DNA from: Aminobacter niigataensis
GTDB taxonomy: Bacteria > Pseudomonadota > Alphaproteobacteria > Rhizobiales > Rhizobiaceae
Length of the DNA stretch: 64,000 nucleotides
Direction: 5' to 3'
Assembly (NCBI RefSeq): GCF_014200015.1
Contig: NZ_JACHOT010000009.1
Location: forward strand, 1-64,000
The notes under the pieces were generated by a model. That model did no database searches and was not told where the DNA came from. It worked only from the letters and a program-made list of their open reading frames with translations. This document shows positions 56,086 through 63,785 of the stretch, piece by piece. Position 1 is the stretch's first letter; each line of letters starts with the position of its first letter. Both the position numbers and the translations under genes were made by a program.

Positions 56086-56521
56086 GGCCTTGCTCCTGCA
56101 AAGCGCGAAGGAAGCTGTCGCGGGCGCCGGACTCGACGAGCCTCATCATGCCGTCGAAGTCAGGCCGCCCCGCGTTGGCTGCGGCGGCGCCGAGAACCAT
56201 GGACAACGCTATGTAGCAGGCAACCGTATTGCGGCCCTGGAGTACTGCGCCCAGCTCGTTGGCAATATCGACGGCCTGGCCGCCGACATCGGACACATCA
56301 AGGCTTTTCCTGGCCACCGGGGTCGCCGCAATATTGATGATCTCGATGAGCAGTGCGGCGATCTCGGCGGCCTCACTGTCTTCGCGTTCGCCGTTGTGGT
56401 CGATGACGCAAACCTCGACACCCTCGGCGTCGGCGATGCTGCATGCGTCCTCGGCGTGCTGCTGGACAGGCAGCCGAACGCCAAGTTCGGCGAGCCGCGT
56501 AATGATTGCTGAAAGCCTCAT
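56078..56521 (-). CDS. Hypothetical prophage protein, 147 residues
   Basis: Helical protein with an acidic middle (DHNGEREDSEAAEIAALLIE). The ATG at 56521 is preceded by AAGGG 10 nt upstream. It overlaps the exonuclease start by 8 nt. No family recognised. Confidence 0.6.
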   Translation of the reverse strand: MRLSAIITRLAELGVRLPVQQHAEDACSIADAEGVEVCVIDHNGEREDSEAAEIAALLIEIINIAATPVARKSLDVSDVGGQAVDIANELGAVLQGRNTVACYIALSMVLGAAAANAGRPDFDGMMRLVESGARDSFLRALQEQGRG

Positions 56522-56528
56522 GAGCGTG

Positions 56529-56678
56529 TCAGCCCTTGTTGTCGCGGGGTTTTCCGACCCGCTCGATGCCGGTTTTCTTGTCGGCGTCGTACTTTTCGGT
56601 CGTCCGAACGGGCGGCGACGGAATGTGCTTGTCGTCCATGGACGGTGTGATTGCCTGGTCCTCGATCTTTTCACTCAT
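56529..56678 (-). CDS. Very small prophage protein, 49 residues
   Basis: A frame shorter than usual cutoffs: MSEKIEDQAITPSMDDKHIP, then a Pro/Lys-rich tail. It fills the gap between two genes exactly (7 nt and 6 nt spacings) and has GGAG 11 nt upstream, so it is probably translated. Unstructured-looking; function unknown. Confidence 0.55.
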   Translation of the reverse strand: MSEKIEDQAITPSMDDKHIPSPPVRTTEKYDADKKTGIERVGKPRDNKG

Positions 56679-56684
56679 TTGGGA

Positions 56685-57047
56685 TCAAGCTCCGGGAACA
56701 GACACGGCAGCGGCCGGTTCGACGGGCTCGGGTTCAGCGGGATCGTTCTCGATCCGGAACCCGGCAATGGCGGTGGCGAGCGTGAGCAAGGCCAGCGGAT
56801 CCGTGAATGCACGCTGGTCGCCTTCAAGGATCCTCTCGGCGAGGTCGACGGCTCCGACGAGACTGACGGGCCCTACGATGACCCGACCGTGTTCGTCGGA
56901 CAGAAGAAGGTCGCCGGCGGCGAAGGGGACATCGACGGTGCCGTCCTTGGTGATCACCTTGGTGATCCCCGGAGCCGCCGCGTACATCAGATTGCGCATC
57001 CCTCTGCGGTAGCTGTCGATGCCGAAGGCCTGGATTTCTTTGGTCAT
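56685..57047 (-). CDS. Hypothetical prophage protein, 120 residues
   Basis: Starts at ATG 57047 behind GAGGGC, overlapping the upstream 47-residue gene (ATGA). Contains RNLMYAAAPGITKVITKDGT and a hydrophobic LLTLATAIAGFRIE helix with an acidic Pro-rich end. No family recognised. Confidence 0.6.
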   Translation of the reverse strand: MTKEIQAFGIDSYRRGMRNLMYAAAPGITKVITKDGTVDVPFAAGDLLLSDEHGRVIVGPVSLVGAVDLAERILEGDQRAFTDPLALLTLATAIAGFRIENDPAEPEPVEPAAAVSVPGA

Positions 57048-57187
57048 TTTGCCCTCACGACCTTGATTTTCCTGATGTGCGCGGAGTGCACCTTCTCGGC
57101 TTCGGTCCGCGCGCCCTTGGGGTCGGTTGCGGTCACATCGACGGTGGTTCCGTCGGCGAAATGCACCCGGAACGTGGCTGCACTCAT
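57044..57187 (-). CDS. Very small prophage protein, 47 residues
   Basis: MSAATFRVHFADGTTVDVTA, then a basic helix ending KIKVVRAK. It overlaps the next gene by 4 nt (ATGA) and the previous one by 4 nt, strong evidence of a real coupled gene. Beta-rich start and helical end suggest a small DNA- or protein-binding domain. Confidence 0.6.
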   Translation of the reverse strand: MSAATFRVHFADGTTVDVTATDPKGARTEAEKVHSAHIRKIKVVRAK

Positions 57188-57582
57188 GCCTTGATCCCCC
57201 TGTGAACCTGGATCGGCACCGTTGCTGGCTCCGACCTTGGAACCTGCCTAGCCGACATCGGAGCCTCCAGGCTTGCCTGGTTCGGCTCCAGGGCAACCAA
57301 GGCGTCCCTGCTCGACCTCACCAGGATCTGGCGGGTCGCGATGCGGGCATCGGCGCCGCGTCGGGTATCCGCGATCTGCTGCAGTATCCGCTCCTGCTCG
57401 GCTTCGAAGGCACGCGCGGCCTCCGCCAGCTCGCCTTCAAGGGACCGCAGCGCGATATCGCGGTCGCGTTCCATGTCGAGGATCCGCTGTTCGTTTCGCC
57501 GGATCGCGTCATGGTGGATCTGCGCCTGCTTCGCGATGGGATCGCCGGCCGGTGACACAGTCCCCTCTCCCCTCGGTTCCAT
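57184..57582 (-). CDS. Coiled-coil prophage protein, 132 residues
   Basis: The ATG at 57582 follows GAGGAGG. A long charged helix (NEQRILDMERDRDIALRSLE onward) forms a predicted coiled coil across residues 28-80. Possibly an accessory to recombination proteins upstream; no family recognised. Confidence 0.6.
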   Translation of the reverse strand: MEPRGEGTVSPAGDPIAKQAQIHHDAIRRNEQRILDMERDRDIALRSLEGELAEAARAFEAEQERILQQIADTRRGADARIATRQILVRSSRDALVALEPNQASLEAPMSARQVPRSEPATVPIQVHRGIKA

Positions 57583-57583
57583 G

Positions 57584-58756
57584 TCATTCCTCCTCGACCA
57601 CGTCGGCTGCGGCCTCGTCGTCGAAGCCAGCGAGATACGCGTCGAGCTCGGCTCCGCGACCATCGGCCTTGAGCTCAGCGGGGATCGCCTTTCGGCCGAG
57701 GCCGCGGCGGTACGCCGCCCTGCCCTTGCGGGTAGCCACTGCAATGGGATCGCCGTCATCCGACTTGGAGGTAGAGTCGGACGACGGCTGTTGCCCGGCG
57801 TTGTCGGCGGGGGATGACTCGCCGGGCTTCTCGGAGGCCTCGGGGGACGGGCCGGCCTCCGAATTCTTTGGCGCTGCTGCAGTGCCTTCCTTGCTCTTGT
57901 CGGCACCGCCGGCGAGCTGGTCGAGCCGTCCTTTGAGGCCCGCCGGCTTGTCGCCGGCCTGACGCTTCACCGGGAACATCTCCTCGACGGTGGCCTCGCC
58001 GCTACGCAACGCCTGATGCATGCCGATGAGCGTCATGTACTGGTCGGGGCCGATGTCATCGAGGCCGCCGATCTCCAGTATCTCGAAGATCTGCTCCGGC
58101 TTCACTCCGAAAGCGGCGAACGCCTTCATGGCATCGTCACGCTTTTCGGCCATGGTCATCGCGTCGCCGATGAGCACTGCCTCGACGGCCGCGTACGCCT
58201 TGCGCCAGGCAGCCTTGGGGACACCACCCAGGATCGCGTTACGCTTCGCGATGGAAGCCGCCGCGTTGCCAGTCAAAGTGATCATGTCCTCGGTGATCAA
58301 ACCGGTCTTCTTGTCGGCGACGAGACGCCGACGAACCCGCGCCGTCGCCGCCGAGTTGGTCTCGAGATCATGGAAGACGCCCTCGGCCTCGACATATTTT
58401 TCGACGCGGTCGACATGGACGACTCGGGTGCCCGACCTGTTGTTGCCCCACTGGCTCTGAATGATCTCGGCCAGCCTGATCGAGGGTCCGCGTATCGCCT
58501 TGCCGGCGCGTGGTAGCGCATAGATGCACTCCTTGGCGGTTTCCTCGTCCAAGGTGGCCAGCGCCGTGATGTTCCTGACGGCACGGTCGATGCTGCGAGG
58601 GAACGCCCTGGCAGTCGTGATCTGCTGGTCAACCTCAGCCATGGCGAGGCTGATGGCTAGGCTCTGATTGCCGGCGAGATAGTTGTCGGGCAGACCGATT
58701 TCGGTCAGCTCTCCGGTCTGCGGATCGTGCGCAGGAACGCGCGCTGGAGTGTTCAT
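57584..58756 (-). CDS. Candidate phage single-strand annealing / recombination protein
   Basis: A 390-residue protein. The central region (residues about 30-260) has the pattern GKAIRGPSIRLAEIIQSQWG, then YVEAEGVFHDLETNSAATAR and ITLTGNAAASIAKRNAILGG, shared by phage proteins encoded beside YqaJ nucleases. The C-terminal ~120 residues are acidic and low-complexity (SSDSTSKSDDGDP). By position next to a YqaJ nuclease it is a candidate RecT/Erf-like annealase, though I do not recognise a diagnostic motif. AGGAGA precedes the ATG. Confidence 0.5.
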   Translation of the reverse strand: MNTPARVPAHDPQTGELTEIGLPDNYLAGNQSLAISLAMAEVDQQITTARAFPRSIDRAVRNITALATLDEETAKECIYALPRAGKAIRGPSIRLAEIIQSQWGNNRSGTRVVHVDRVEKYVEAEGVFHDLETNSAATARVRRRLVADKKTGLITEDMITLTGNAAASIAKRNAILGGVPKAAWRKAYAAVEAVLIGDAMTMAEKRDDAMKAFAAFGVKPEQIFEILEIGGLDDIGPDQYMTLIGMHQALRSGEATVEEMFPVKRQAGDKPAGLKGRLDQLAGGADKSKEGTAAAPKNSEAGPSPEASEKPGESSPADNAGQQPSSDSTSKSDDGDPIAVATRKGRAAYRRGLGRKAIPAELKADGRGAELDAYLAGFDDEAAADVVEEE

Positions 58757-58784
58757 CGCAATGGTCTCCTGTTGTCCGAGCTGG

Positions 58785-59582
58785 TCAGGCGCGGAACCGA
58801 GTTTTCTGATCGGGGATGAAGTCGACGCCCGCGAGCGGGGCAGTGTTCTTGTTCTTTTTGGCGTACGCGGCCAAAGCCTTTTCGATGCCGTCGACGCTAA
58901 ATGGCCCGTAGCCACGCAGCTTGTTGAGGTCGATCTTGCTGTAGTCTTTGACGGCGTAGGTCCAGTTCTTGACCTGGCTGATCGTGCCGGCTTCGGTACG
59001 AGTCGGCCCGTTGCCGGCGGTCAATGCAGCGTTCTCGAGCACCGCGGCCTTTTGCTCGGCGCTGGTGGCCTCCTGCAGGGCGATGTCGGAAAGGACGGAA
59101 TGGCCAGATGTGGCGGCCTCGTCGAGCTTTCGATTGGCAAGAGCCCTAGCCGCGTCGGCCTCGGCAGCGGCCTTCCGCCTTTCTTCTTCGCGCTTCTCGT
59201 CGTCGTACCGACCGACCACCATCTCTGCGAATTTCTTCATCGCGTTGCAGCGGTACTTCAGCGAGCCCTCTGCCGGCTTGTCGGTGCCGAAGAGACTGTT
59301 CCACTCGTCGACCTCGGTGCGCAGTGGCTCGATGACCTTCGCGCGTTTCTCGTCAATCGACTTCGCCAGCTTGGCAGCGTTGACGCCGATCTCGACAAAG
59401 GTGTTGCGATCGTTGTCAGAGGCGATGGTGTCAGCGGTGAGCGCACCGCGGGCTCCATTTGCCTTGATCGCCAGTGCCTCGACTTCGTCGATCAGATCCT
59501 TGAACCGATCCCGAAATACGTCGGCAGTGGTCGCGAGATTGTGCCCTGGTCCCGCGATGGATGGGGCATCAGAAACCTGCAT
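58785..59582 (-). CDS. Phage protein with coiled coil, recombination-cluster member
   Basis: A 265-residue protein. A helical N-terminus (FRDRFKDLIDEVEALAIKAN) and a charged coiled coil (KKFAEMVVGRYDDEKREEER) precede a C-terminal segment (DYSKIDLNKLRGYGPFSVDG) that resembles the end of DUF1351-like/Gp157-like phage proteins. Lies between the candidate annealase and the YqaJ nuclease, so a role in phage recombination is likely but unproven. GGGAGA precedes the ATG. Confidence 0.6.
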   Translation of the reverse strand: MQVSDAPSIAGPGHNLATTADVFRDRFKDLIDEVEALAIKANGARGALTADTIASDNDRNTFVEIGVNAAKLAKSIDEKRAKVIEPLRTEVDEWNSLFGTDKPAEGSLKYRCNAMKKFAEMVVGRYDDEKREEERRKAAAEADAARALANRKLDEAATSGHSVLSDIALQEATSAEQKAAVLENAALTAGNGPTRTEAGTISQVKNWTYAVKDYSKIDLNKLRGYGPFSVDGIEKALAAYAKKNKNTAPLAGVDFIPDQKTRFRA

Positions 59583-60522
59583 TGAGGTTCTCCCTTGGCT
59601 TGATGCGCAGCACGCGCGTTGTGGTGCCGTCGCCACGCACCGATGTCCGGGCGCTGATGAACCAGCGTTCGGTTTCCCCGATCTCGGCCGTACCGAGGGC
59701 ATGGATGATCATTGCGCGGAGCCGCCCTGCCCTTGCGGCCTGCTCGGTCTCCGTCGCCTTGGCCTCGACGTAGAGGCCCGCGAGATCGTTGACGTGGTAA
59801 TCGCGGGTGAGGTCCAGGCGCTCCGGCAGGCTTTGGCGAAGTACGTCGAGGACCGCTTCGCTATCCCGATCCCAATCGGGATCTGGTGTCCTGCCGGCGG
59901 CGATCATTTCCCAGAAGGCTTTGACCTTCTCGACCAGCCGTTCCCAGAACTCGAAGTTGTCGAGCGGGATATCTATGATGGGTTCCAAGCGGAACGTGCC
60001 GCGCCGGGTCAGCACCACAACAGCGACACAAGCCCATGGGCACTTCGTCAAGGTGGCCTCAACTATTGCCTGAATCGCGATCCATGTCGGCGGGATGACA
60101 GCGCCGGTATCGGGGTCGGTCTCCCAGAACTTCTCGAAGGCATCCTCGGAGACGCTCTTGATCTGCATGATGCCGGTCCCGCGACGGTCCGGGCGGACGA
60201 CGAAGGCATCCGGTGTCGCACCGATGCGGGTCTCGGGGTCCCGGTAGTAGACCGGGTTGTCGCCGTCGTAGCTGATGGCCCACGCCGGATGGCGCTTCTG
60301 CACCATCTTGACGACGACTGGCTCCATCAGGATCCCGCGCTCCATCGCATCGGAAGGCTCGCCGTCTGGAGAGCGCCGACCGGTCTTCTCGGCCCAGAGT
60401 TCGTAGGGTGACGAATACGGGTCGACGCCGAAGAGCGCGCCGGCGACACTTGCGGTGACGTCCTGGGTGCGGGCGGCAAGCCAGGCGGCGCGGTCGGCGG
60501 GCCTGATGATCTGGATCGTCAT
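59569..60522 (-). CDS. YqaJ-family viral recombinase / exonuclease
   Basis: A 317-residue nuclease of the YqaJ/lambda-exonuclease superfamily. Motifs are DVTASVAGALFGVDPYSSPY (family start), MERGILMEP with the metal-binding Glu, IGATPDAFV with the Asp, and MQIKSVSED supplying the Q/E-x-K signature. It resects double-stranded DNA ends for annealing-based recombination, working with an annealase. Its 3' end overlaps the next gene by 14 nt and it is coupled upstream by a 4-nt overlap. Length is typical. Confidence 0.85.
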   Translation of the reverse strand: MTIQIIRPADRAAWLAARTQDVTASVAGALFGVDPYSSPYELWAEKTGRRSPDGEPSDAMERGILMEPVVVKMVQKRHPAWAISYDGDNPVYYRDPETRIGATPDAFVVRPDRRGTGIMQIKSVSEDAFEKFWETDPDTGAVIPPTWIAIQAIVEATLTKCPWACVAVVVLTRRGTFRLEPIIDIPLDNFEFWERLVEKVKAFWEMIAAGRTPDPDWDRDSEAVLDVLRQSLPERLDLTRDYHVNDLAGLYVEAKATETEQAARAGRLRAMIIHALGTAEIGETERWFISARTSVRGDGTTTRVLRIKPRENLNAGF

Positions 60523-60815
60523 GATGCCCTGCCCGATCCGCGCTTATTGCGCTGCCGCCATTCGCCGTTCGGAACCGCGCGGCAGAGGTAGGACCTGATG
60601 CTGGATTTAGGCACCTGCTGGCCCAGCGCAGCAAAGATCGCATCGACGTCAGGATTGTCAGCGAAAGCAGCCAGCACGCGCTGGCGCTGCGTCATGATGC
60701 GGGTAAGGCCAAGCTTGGCGACATTGGCGGCGTCGAGATCAGATGCCAGCCCGGCGCCGCGCAGCATGTCGCGGACCTCGGCATCGGTGAAGCGGGTGAA
60801 GGGGCTGCTGTCCAT
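60519..60815 (-). CDS. Small prophage protein, possibly HTH-like
   Basis: 98 residues. The segment VDAIFAALGQQVPKSSIRSY may form a helix-turn-helix, with a basic tail. Overlaps both neighbours (ATGA downstream, 1 nt upstream). No family recognised. Confidence 0.55.
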   Translation of the reverse strand: MDSSPFTRFTDAEVRDMLRGAGLASDLDAANVAKLGLTRIMTQRQRVLAAFADNPDVDAIFAALGQQVPKSSIRSYLCRAVPNGEWRQRNKRGSGRAS

Positions 60816-61087
60816 CAGGCCCAGCCCTCAAGAAAGTCAGCTATCGACGCGTAGAACTGGCCGCGTTCTTCTTGGCTATTGGGCCAGCCTTCGATTTCAG
60901 CGGCCATCTTAGCCGCGTCGAGCAGCTGCTCGACGACATCGATACCGAATGCGCCCGACATGCTGCCGTCGCCTTCACGGGCGTAACGCATCAACTCGGC
61001 CATGGCGTCGGCAGCCTGCGAAGCCGCTGCAATGGCGAGATCGCGATTCCTGCTCTCGGCTTCTGTGGTTGGGGCGATGTCGATCAT
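60815..61087 (-). CDS. Small helical prophage protein, 90 residues
   Basis: Helical and acidic (RDLAIAAASQAADAMAELMR, VVEQLLDAAKMAAEIEGW). Coupled by overlaps on both sides. Function unknown. Confidence 0.55.
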   Translation of the reverse strand: MIDIAPTTEAESRNRDLAIAAASQAADAMAELMRYAREGDGSMSGAFGIDVVEQLLDAAKMAAEIEGWPNSQEERGQFYASIADFLEGWA

Positions 61088-61278
61088 AGCCGTGAAGCCT
61101 CCGCCCTAGCGCAGCGCATGATCGCGCTGACATCGTGAGACAGTGGGACCAGCGCCTCGAGTGCAGCTCGGGCATGGTCCTCACCACAGGCGTGAATGCC
61201 GCGACGGGCATAGTCGACGAGCTGCTCGAACTCGCGTTCTTGCCCGTGGGAAATGAAGCATGGTCTCACGCCGTTCAT
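61084..61278 (-). CDS. Small prophage protein, 64 residues
   Basis: The ATG at 61278 overlaps the upstream stop (ATGA). The C-terminal half has CGEDHARAALEALVPLSHDV with several Cys/His. Function unknown. Confidence 0.5.
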   Translation of the reverse strand: MNGVRPCFISHGQEREFEQLVDYARRGIHACGEDHARAALEALVPLSHDVSAIMRCARAEASRL

Positions 61279-61421
61279 GGCCGCACCTGCCGGCGGATAT
61301 GGCACTGGCCGAGACGTCGCCAGAACGCCTCATACCGATCGGCGTCGACCGGATCGGCAAACTTCTGCTCGAACATCGGCGACGGCGGCATCGTTAGCGC
61401 GAAGATGGAGATCGTGATCAT
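61275..61421 (-). CDS. Very small prophage protein, 48 residues
   Basis: MITISIFALTMPPSPMFEQK, then an aromatic helix (DRYEAFWRRLGQCHIRRQ). Coupled by 4-nt overlaps on both sides, which supports translation; GAGG lies before the ATG. Confidence 0.55.
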   Translation of the reverse strand: MITISIFALTMPPSPMFEQKFADPVDADRYEAFWRRLGQCHIRRQVRP

Positions 61422-61606
61422 TCTGGCCTCACCGCGGCTGGCCGGTACCCGAGGGTGACCTCGAAAGTTCGGGCGACCTGCTCGATCTGCTGCTCGCGCT
61501 TCATGCCGATGCGACGCGCCCAGTTCAGGACATCGAATGCGTCGACGGCGAGCTCGTGGAGCTGCTTGGGCGAAAGCTGGTTGGTCGGGGATGGTTGGGC
61601 GGTCAT
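61418..61606 (-). CDS. Small prophage protein, 62 residues
   Basis: Starts MTAQPSPTNQLSPKQLHEL, helical with an Arg-rich end (RRIGMKREQQIEQVARTFEV). Coupled by overlaps on both sides. Function unknown. Confidence 0.55.
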   Translation of the reverse strand: MTAQPSPTNQLSPKQLHELAVDAFDVLNWARRIGMKREQQIEQVARTFEVTLGYRPAAVRPE

Positions 61607-61923
61607 GACAACGCGACCCACAACAGGGCGGCGACAACGATGGCGCCGGCGCCCAGGCTGATCCAGCCAATGACGGAAAACATCGGCTGGGCCTCGAATG
61701 GTGGGCAGTCGTCGGCATCGGCGATCGCTATCTCGGTGAAGTCGAGACCGAGGTCGAGTTCGGCGTCGAGTTCGTAATCGAGCGGCGGCGCGTCGACCTG
61801 CGTGTAGACTTTCCCGCGCCGGGTGATCTCGTCGACGTACCGCGCCGACGAGATCACCCGGAGATCGGCCCAGGCACGAAGCTGGCCTTCGGAGACATGG
61901 GAGAGATCAGCAAGCTCGCTCAT
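61603..61923 (-). CDS. Small prophage membrane protein, 106 residues
   Basis: A soluble acidic N-terminus (with LDLGLDFTEIAIADADDCPP) and one C-terminal transmembrane helix (FSVIGWISLGAGAIVVAALL). Overlaps neighbours by 4 nt and 1 nt. Tail-anchored topology; function unknown. Confidence 0.6.
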   Translation of the reverse strand: MSELADLSHVSEGQLRAWADLRVISSARYVDEITRRGKVYTQVDAPPLDYELDAELDLGLDFTEIAIADADDCPPFEAQPMFSVIGWISLGAGAIVVAALLWVALS

Positions 61924-62108
61924 CACAGCGTTTCCTCGATGTGGGTGATCTGGGCGCGCAGCTCGGCGACGCGGCGTTTCGCGGCCGGGAGTTCGACCGC
62001 ACGACGGCGGAAATCGTCGATCATCTCGGCGCAAACCTCGTCGCGTTCGGCGCGCTCGAGGCTGTTGCGGAGGTCGTCGAGGCTCGGGACGATGGAGGGC
62101 GTATCCAC
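61923..62108 (-). CDS. Small helical prophage protein, 61 residues
   Basis: Starts at GTG 62108 behind GGAGGGG. Two helices (LDDLRNSLERAERDEVCAEM, then a basic helix with REAVELPAAKRR-like residues). Overlaps the next gene by 1 nt. Function unknown. Confidence 0.55.
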   Translation of the reverse strand: MDTPSIVPSLDDLRNSLERAERDEVCAEMIDDFRRRAVELPAAKRRVAELRAQITHIEETL

Positions 62109-62109
62109 G

Positions 62110-62460
62110 TCAGCGCCCCTCCGCTTGCGCGAGAGCAGCGCGGACGTCGGCGAGTGTGCGCACCTCCATCTGAACTTCAGCGGTCCAGTCGTCGGTGCAT
62201 GAGCCGGGCGCATAACCGCGAGCAAGGAGGGTTCCAGAAAGGCAAGCCTCTGCCAATCTCAGCGCAGCCAGCATGGCCGGCGCTGCCTGCTCGCGCTCGA
62301 TGGCTGCTCGCAAGCCGGCGAGAATATCGGCGACGCCATCTTGGGTTGGATCACCTTCAAAGCCGGCGACGAAAGCTTCGGCCTGCATCAGTGCATCCAC
62401 GGTATCGTTGGCGTCGTCAGCGCTTGGCGCGACTGGCATGGCAGCAACAGCGGCGATCAT
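62110..62460 (-). CDS. Small prophage protein, 116 residues
   Basis: The start at 62460 overlaps the upstream stop (TGATG). Helical and Ala-rich (MQAEAFVAGFEGDPTQDGVA, then LAGLRAAIEREQ). Function unknown. Confidence 0.55.
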   Translation of the reverse strand: MIAAVAAMPVAPSADDANDTVDALMQAEAFVAGFEGDPTQDGVADILAGLRAAIEREQAAPAMLAALRLAEACLSGTLLARGYAPGSCTDDWTAEVQMEVRTLADVRAALAQAEGR

Positions 62461-62615
62461 CAGAACCACCCCTTGAGCGCTTCGGCGCCCCCCATGGTCA
62501 GCACCAGCCACGATCCCGGAAGGATCAGGACAGCGAACAGCAGCTTGACCAGATCGGCGGCCAGGCCGAGGGCGTCATCGGTTTCGGGGTCACGTCGTGG
62601 GGTCGTGTTTGGCAT
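62460..62615 (-). CDS. First gene of the leftward operon: 51-residue membrane protein
   Basis: MPNTTPRRDPETDDALGLAA, then one transmembrane helix (LVKLLFAVLILPGSWLVLTM). AAAGGAGAAA before the ATG is the best ribosome-binding site in the operon. It is the first coding frame after the left operators at 62639-62692. Function unknown. Confidence 0.7.
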   Translation of the reverse strand: MPNTTPRRDPETDDALGLAADLVKLLFAVLILPGSWLVLTMGGAEALKGWF

Positions 62616-62638
62616 CGGATTTCTCCTTTGCCCAAAGC

Positions 62639-62692
62639 ATAGCGCGCAACGCTATAGTCTTGTCAAGCCAGAAATATAGCTTTTCACGCTAT
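62639..62692 (-). promoter_or_regulatory. Left immunity operators (two 17-bp palindromes)
   Basis: ATAGCG-CGCAA-CGCTAT at 62639-62655 is perfect, and ATAGCT-TTTCA-CGCTAT at 62676-62692 has one mismatch. They lie 24-77 nt upstream of the first leftward gene. The same palindrome occurs on the other side of the repressor gene at 63759-63775. Confidence 0.8.
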
Positions 62693-62834
62693 GCTGTCCG
62701 TTCGGCCATTCACCGATAGCGGCCCACGCGTTCGCGCGCGGAAGCGCCAGACCTGATTCGTAGCGCGCTGCGCAGTGGGGTGCGACAGCACCCCACACTG
62801 AGAACGATGCGGGACACGGATTCGTTGAAAGGTT

Positions 62835-62886
62835 GAGCTCTACGAGTATCGTTGAGCAAGACCTGAGAGGTCTAAACGTAGAGCTC
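62835..62886. other. Nested inverted-repeat structure, possible RNA or DNA element
   Basis: The outer arms GAGCTCTACG (62835-62844) and CGTAGAGCTC (62877-62886) are perfect 10-bp complements. Inside, AGACCT-GAG-AGGTCT (62859-62873) forms a second perfect hairpin. No T-run follows on either strand, so it is not a simple terminator. It lies in the 350-bp gap between the repressor gene and the left operators; another hairpin, GGCGCGCG/CGCGCGCC, sits at 62923-62947. The rest of the gap shows nothing I can name. Confidence 0.5.
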
Positions 62887-62965
62887 TATGTTAGAAGTTT
62901 ATACTCACCGGGCGTGTGCGAAGGCGCGCGCGGTTAGCCCGCGCGCCGCGGCGATGTCAACGATG

Positions 62966-63691
62966 TCAGAGATGGATTTTTTGACCCTCGTCGAGATCGA
63001 AGATCGCCTTCCCGAACAGGTTATAGGATCCCGTCACATAGGCGATGATTCTGATCTCCTCGCCCTCGACGATGCCATTTTTGGGGATCAGGATCGGCTT
63101 GTGATGGAGGTTCGTGGACTCCGGCATCAAGGCGATCCCGTTGGGCTCCTCCCAGTACCGCTTGATGGTCCGCTCCCGCTCCTGGCCATCGAACCGCATC
63201 CGTTCGACGACAACGATGTCGCCTGTCGCAATCGGCCGATAGTGCTCGACGAAATCCAGGTAATCGACGCCGACAGCGAACATGCCATCGAGGATCCCAG
63301 CCTTGTTCATGGAATCGCCAAGGACCTGCCAGACGTACTGGCGGGCACGCCGATACCGCGGATCCGGAGATATCGCGACGGCCTGCGGCTCATGATTGGA
63401 ATGCAGGTTGATGTCGACGAAGACACCGGCCTGGGCGATCCCTGCATAGGGGAGGAACGGCGCTGCTTCAGCGTCGGAGCCCCGGTCTGAGGTGCCCTCG
63501 AATTCCTCGCCGAAGAGCTCGTTGAGATCGACTCCCAGGACCTGCGCGATCTGCTGATAGCGGTCCATGCCGGGATTCGATTTGTCCCGCTCGATCTTGC
63601 TGAGATTGGTCCAGTGCATGTCGAGCTGCTCGGCGAGGTCGGCTTGCGACATCCCTTTGGCAGCCCTGATAGCGGCGATGTTGTTTTTCAT
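62966..63691 (-). CDS. Prophage CI-type repressor (XRE HTH + S24 LexA-like peptidase)
   Basis: A 241-residue repressor. The N-terminal XRE helix-turn-helix (MSQADLAEQLDMHWTNLSKI, residues 14-33) binds operators. The C-terminal S24 peptidase has Ser127 in VLGDSMNK and the general-base Lys177 in RTIKRYW; the Ala88-Gly89 pair in AQAGVF is the likely self-cleavage site. RecA-stimulated cleavage would give SOS induction. It lies between left and right promoter/operator sets, as in lambda. An operator half-site overlaps its own start region at 63701. Confidence 0.9.
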   Translation of the reverse strand: MKNNIAAIRAAKGMSQADLAEQLDMHWTNLSKIERDKSNPGMDRYQQIAQVLGVDLNELFGEEFEGTSDRGSDAEAAPFLPYAGIAQAGVFVDINLHSNHEPQAVAISPDPRYRRARQYVWQVLGDSMNKAGILDGMFAVGVDYLDFVEHYRPIATGDIVVVERMRFDGQERERTIKRYWEEPNGIALMPESTNLHHKPILIPKNGIVEGEEIRIIAYVTGSYNLFGKAIFDLDEGQKIHL

Positions 63692-63747
63692 TTCAATAGC
63701 ATAGCGCCATTTGCATCATACGGGAAAAGCGGCAAACGCGATGCCGC

Positions 63748-63776
63748 TTGACAAATGCATAGCGTTGCGCGCTATG
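63748..63776 (+). promoter_or_regulatory. Right promoter with overlapping operator
   Basis: TTGACA (63748-63753) is followed after 16 nt by CGCTAT (63770-63775). A perfect operator ATAGCG-TTGCG-CGCTAT (63759-63775) spans the spacer and -10, 10 nt before the Cro-like start codon. Repressor binding would block it. Confidence 0.75.
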
Positions 63777-63785
63777 ATTATCGTC

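Noticed and set aside
62888-63490. 200-codon plus-strand frame opposite the repressor gene
   Set aside because: Antisense to a clear CI-type repressor; no domain of its own.
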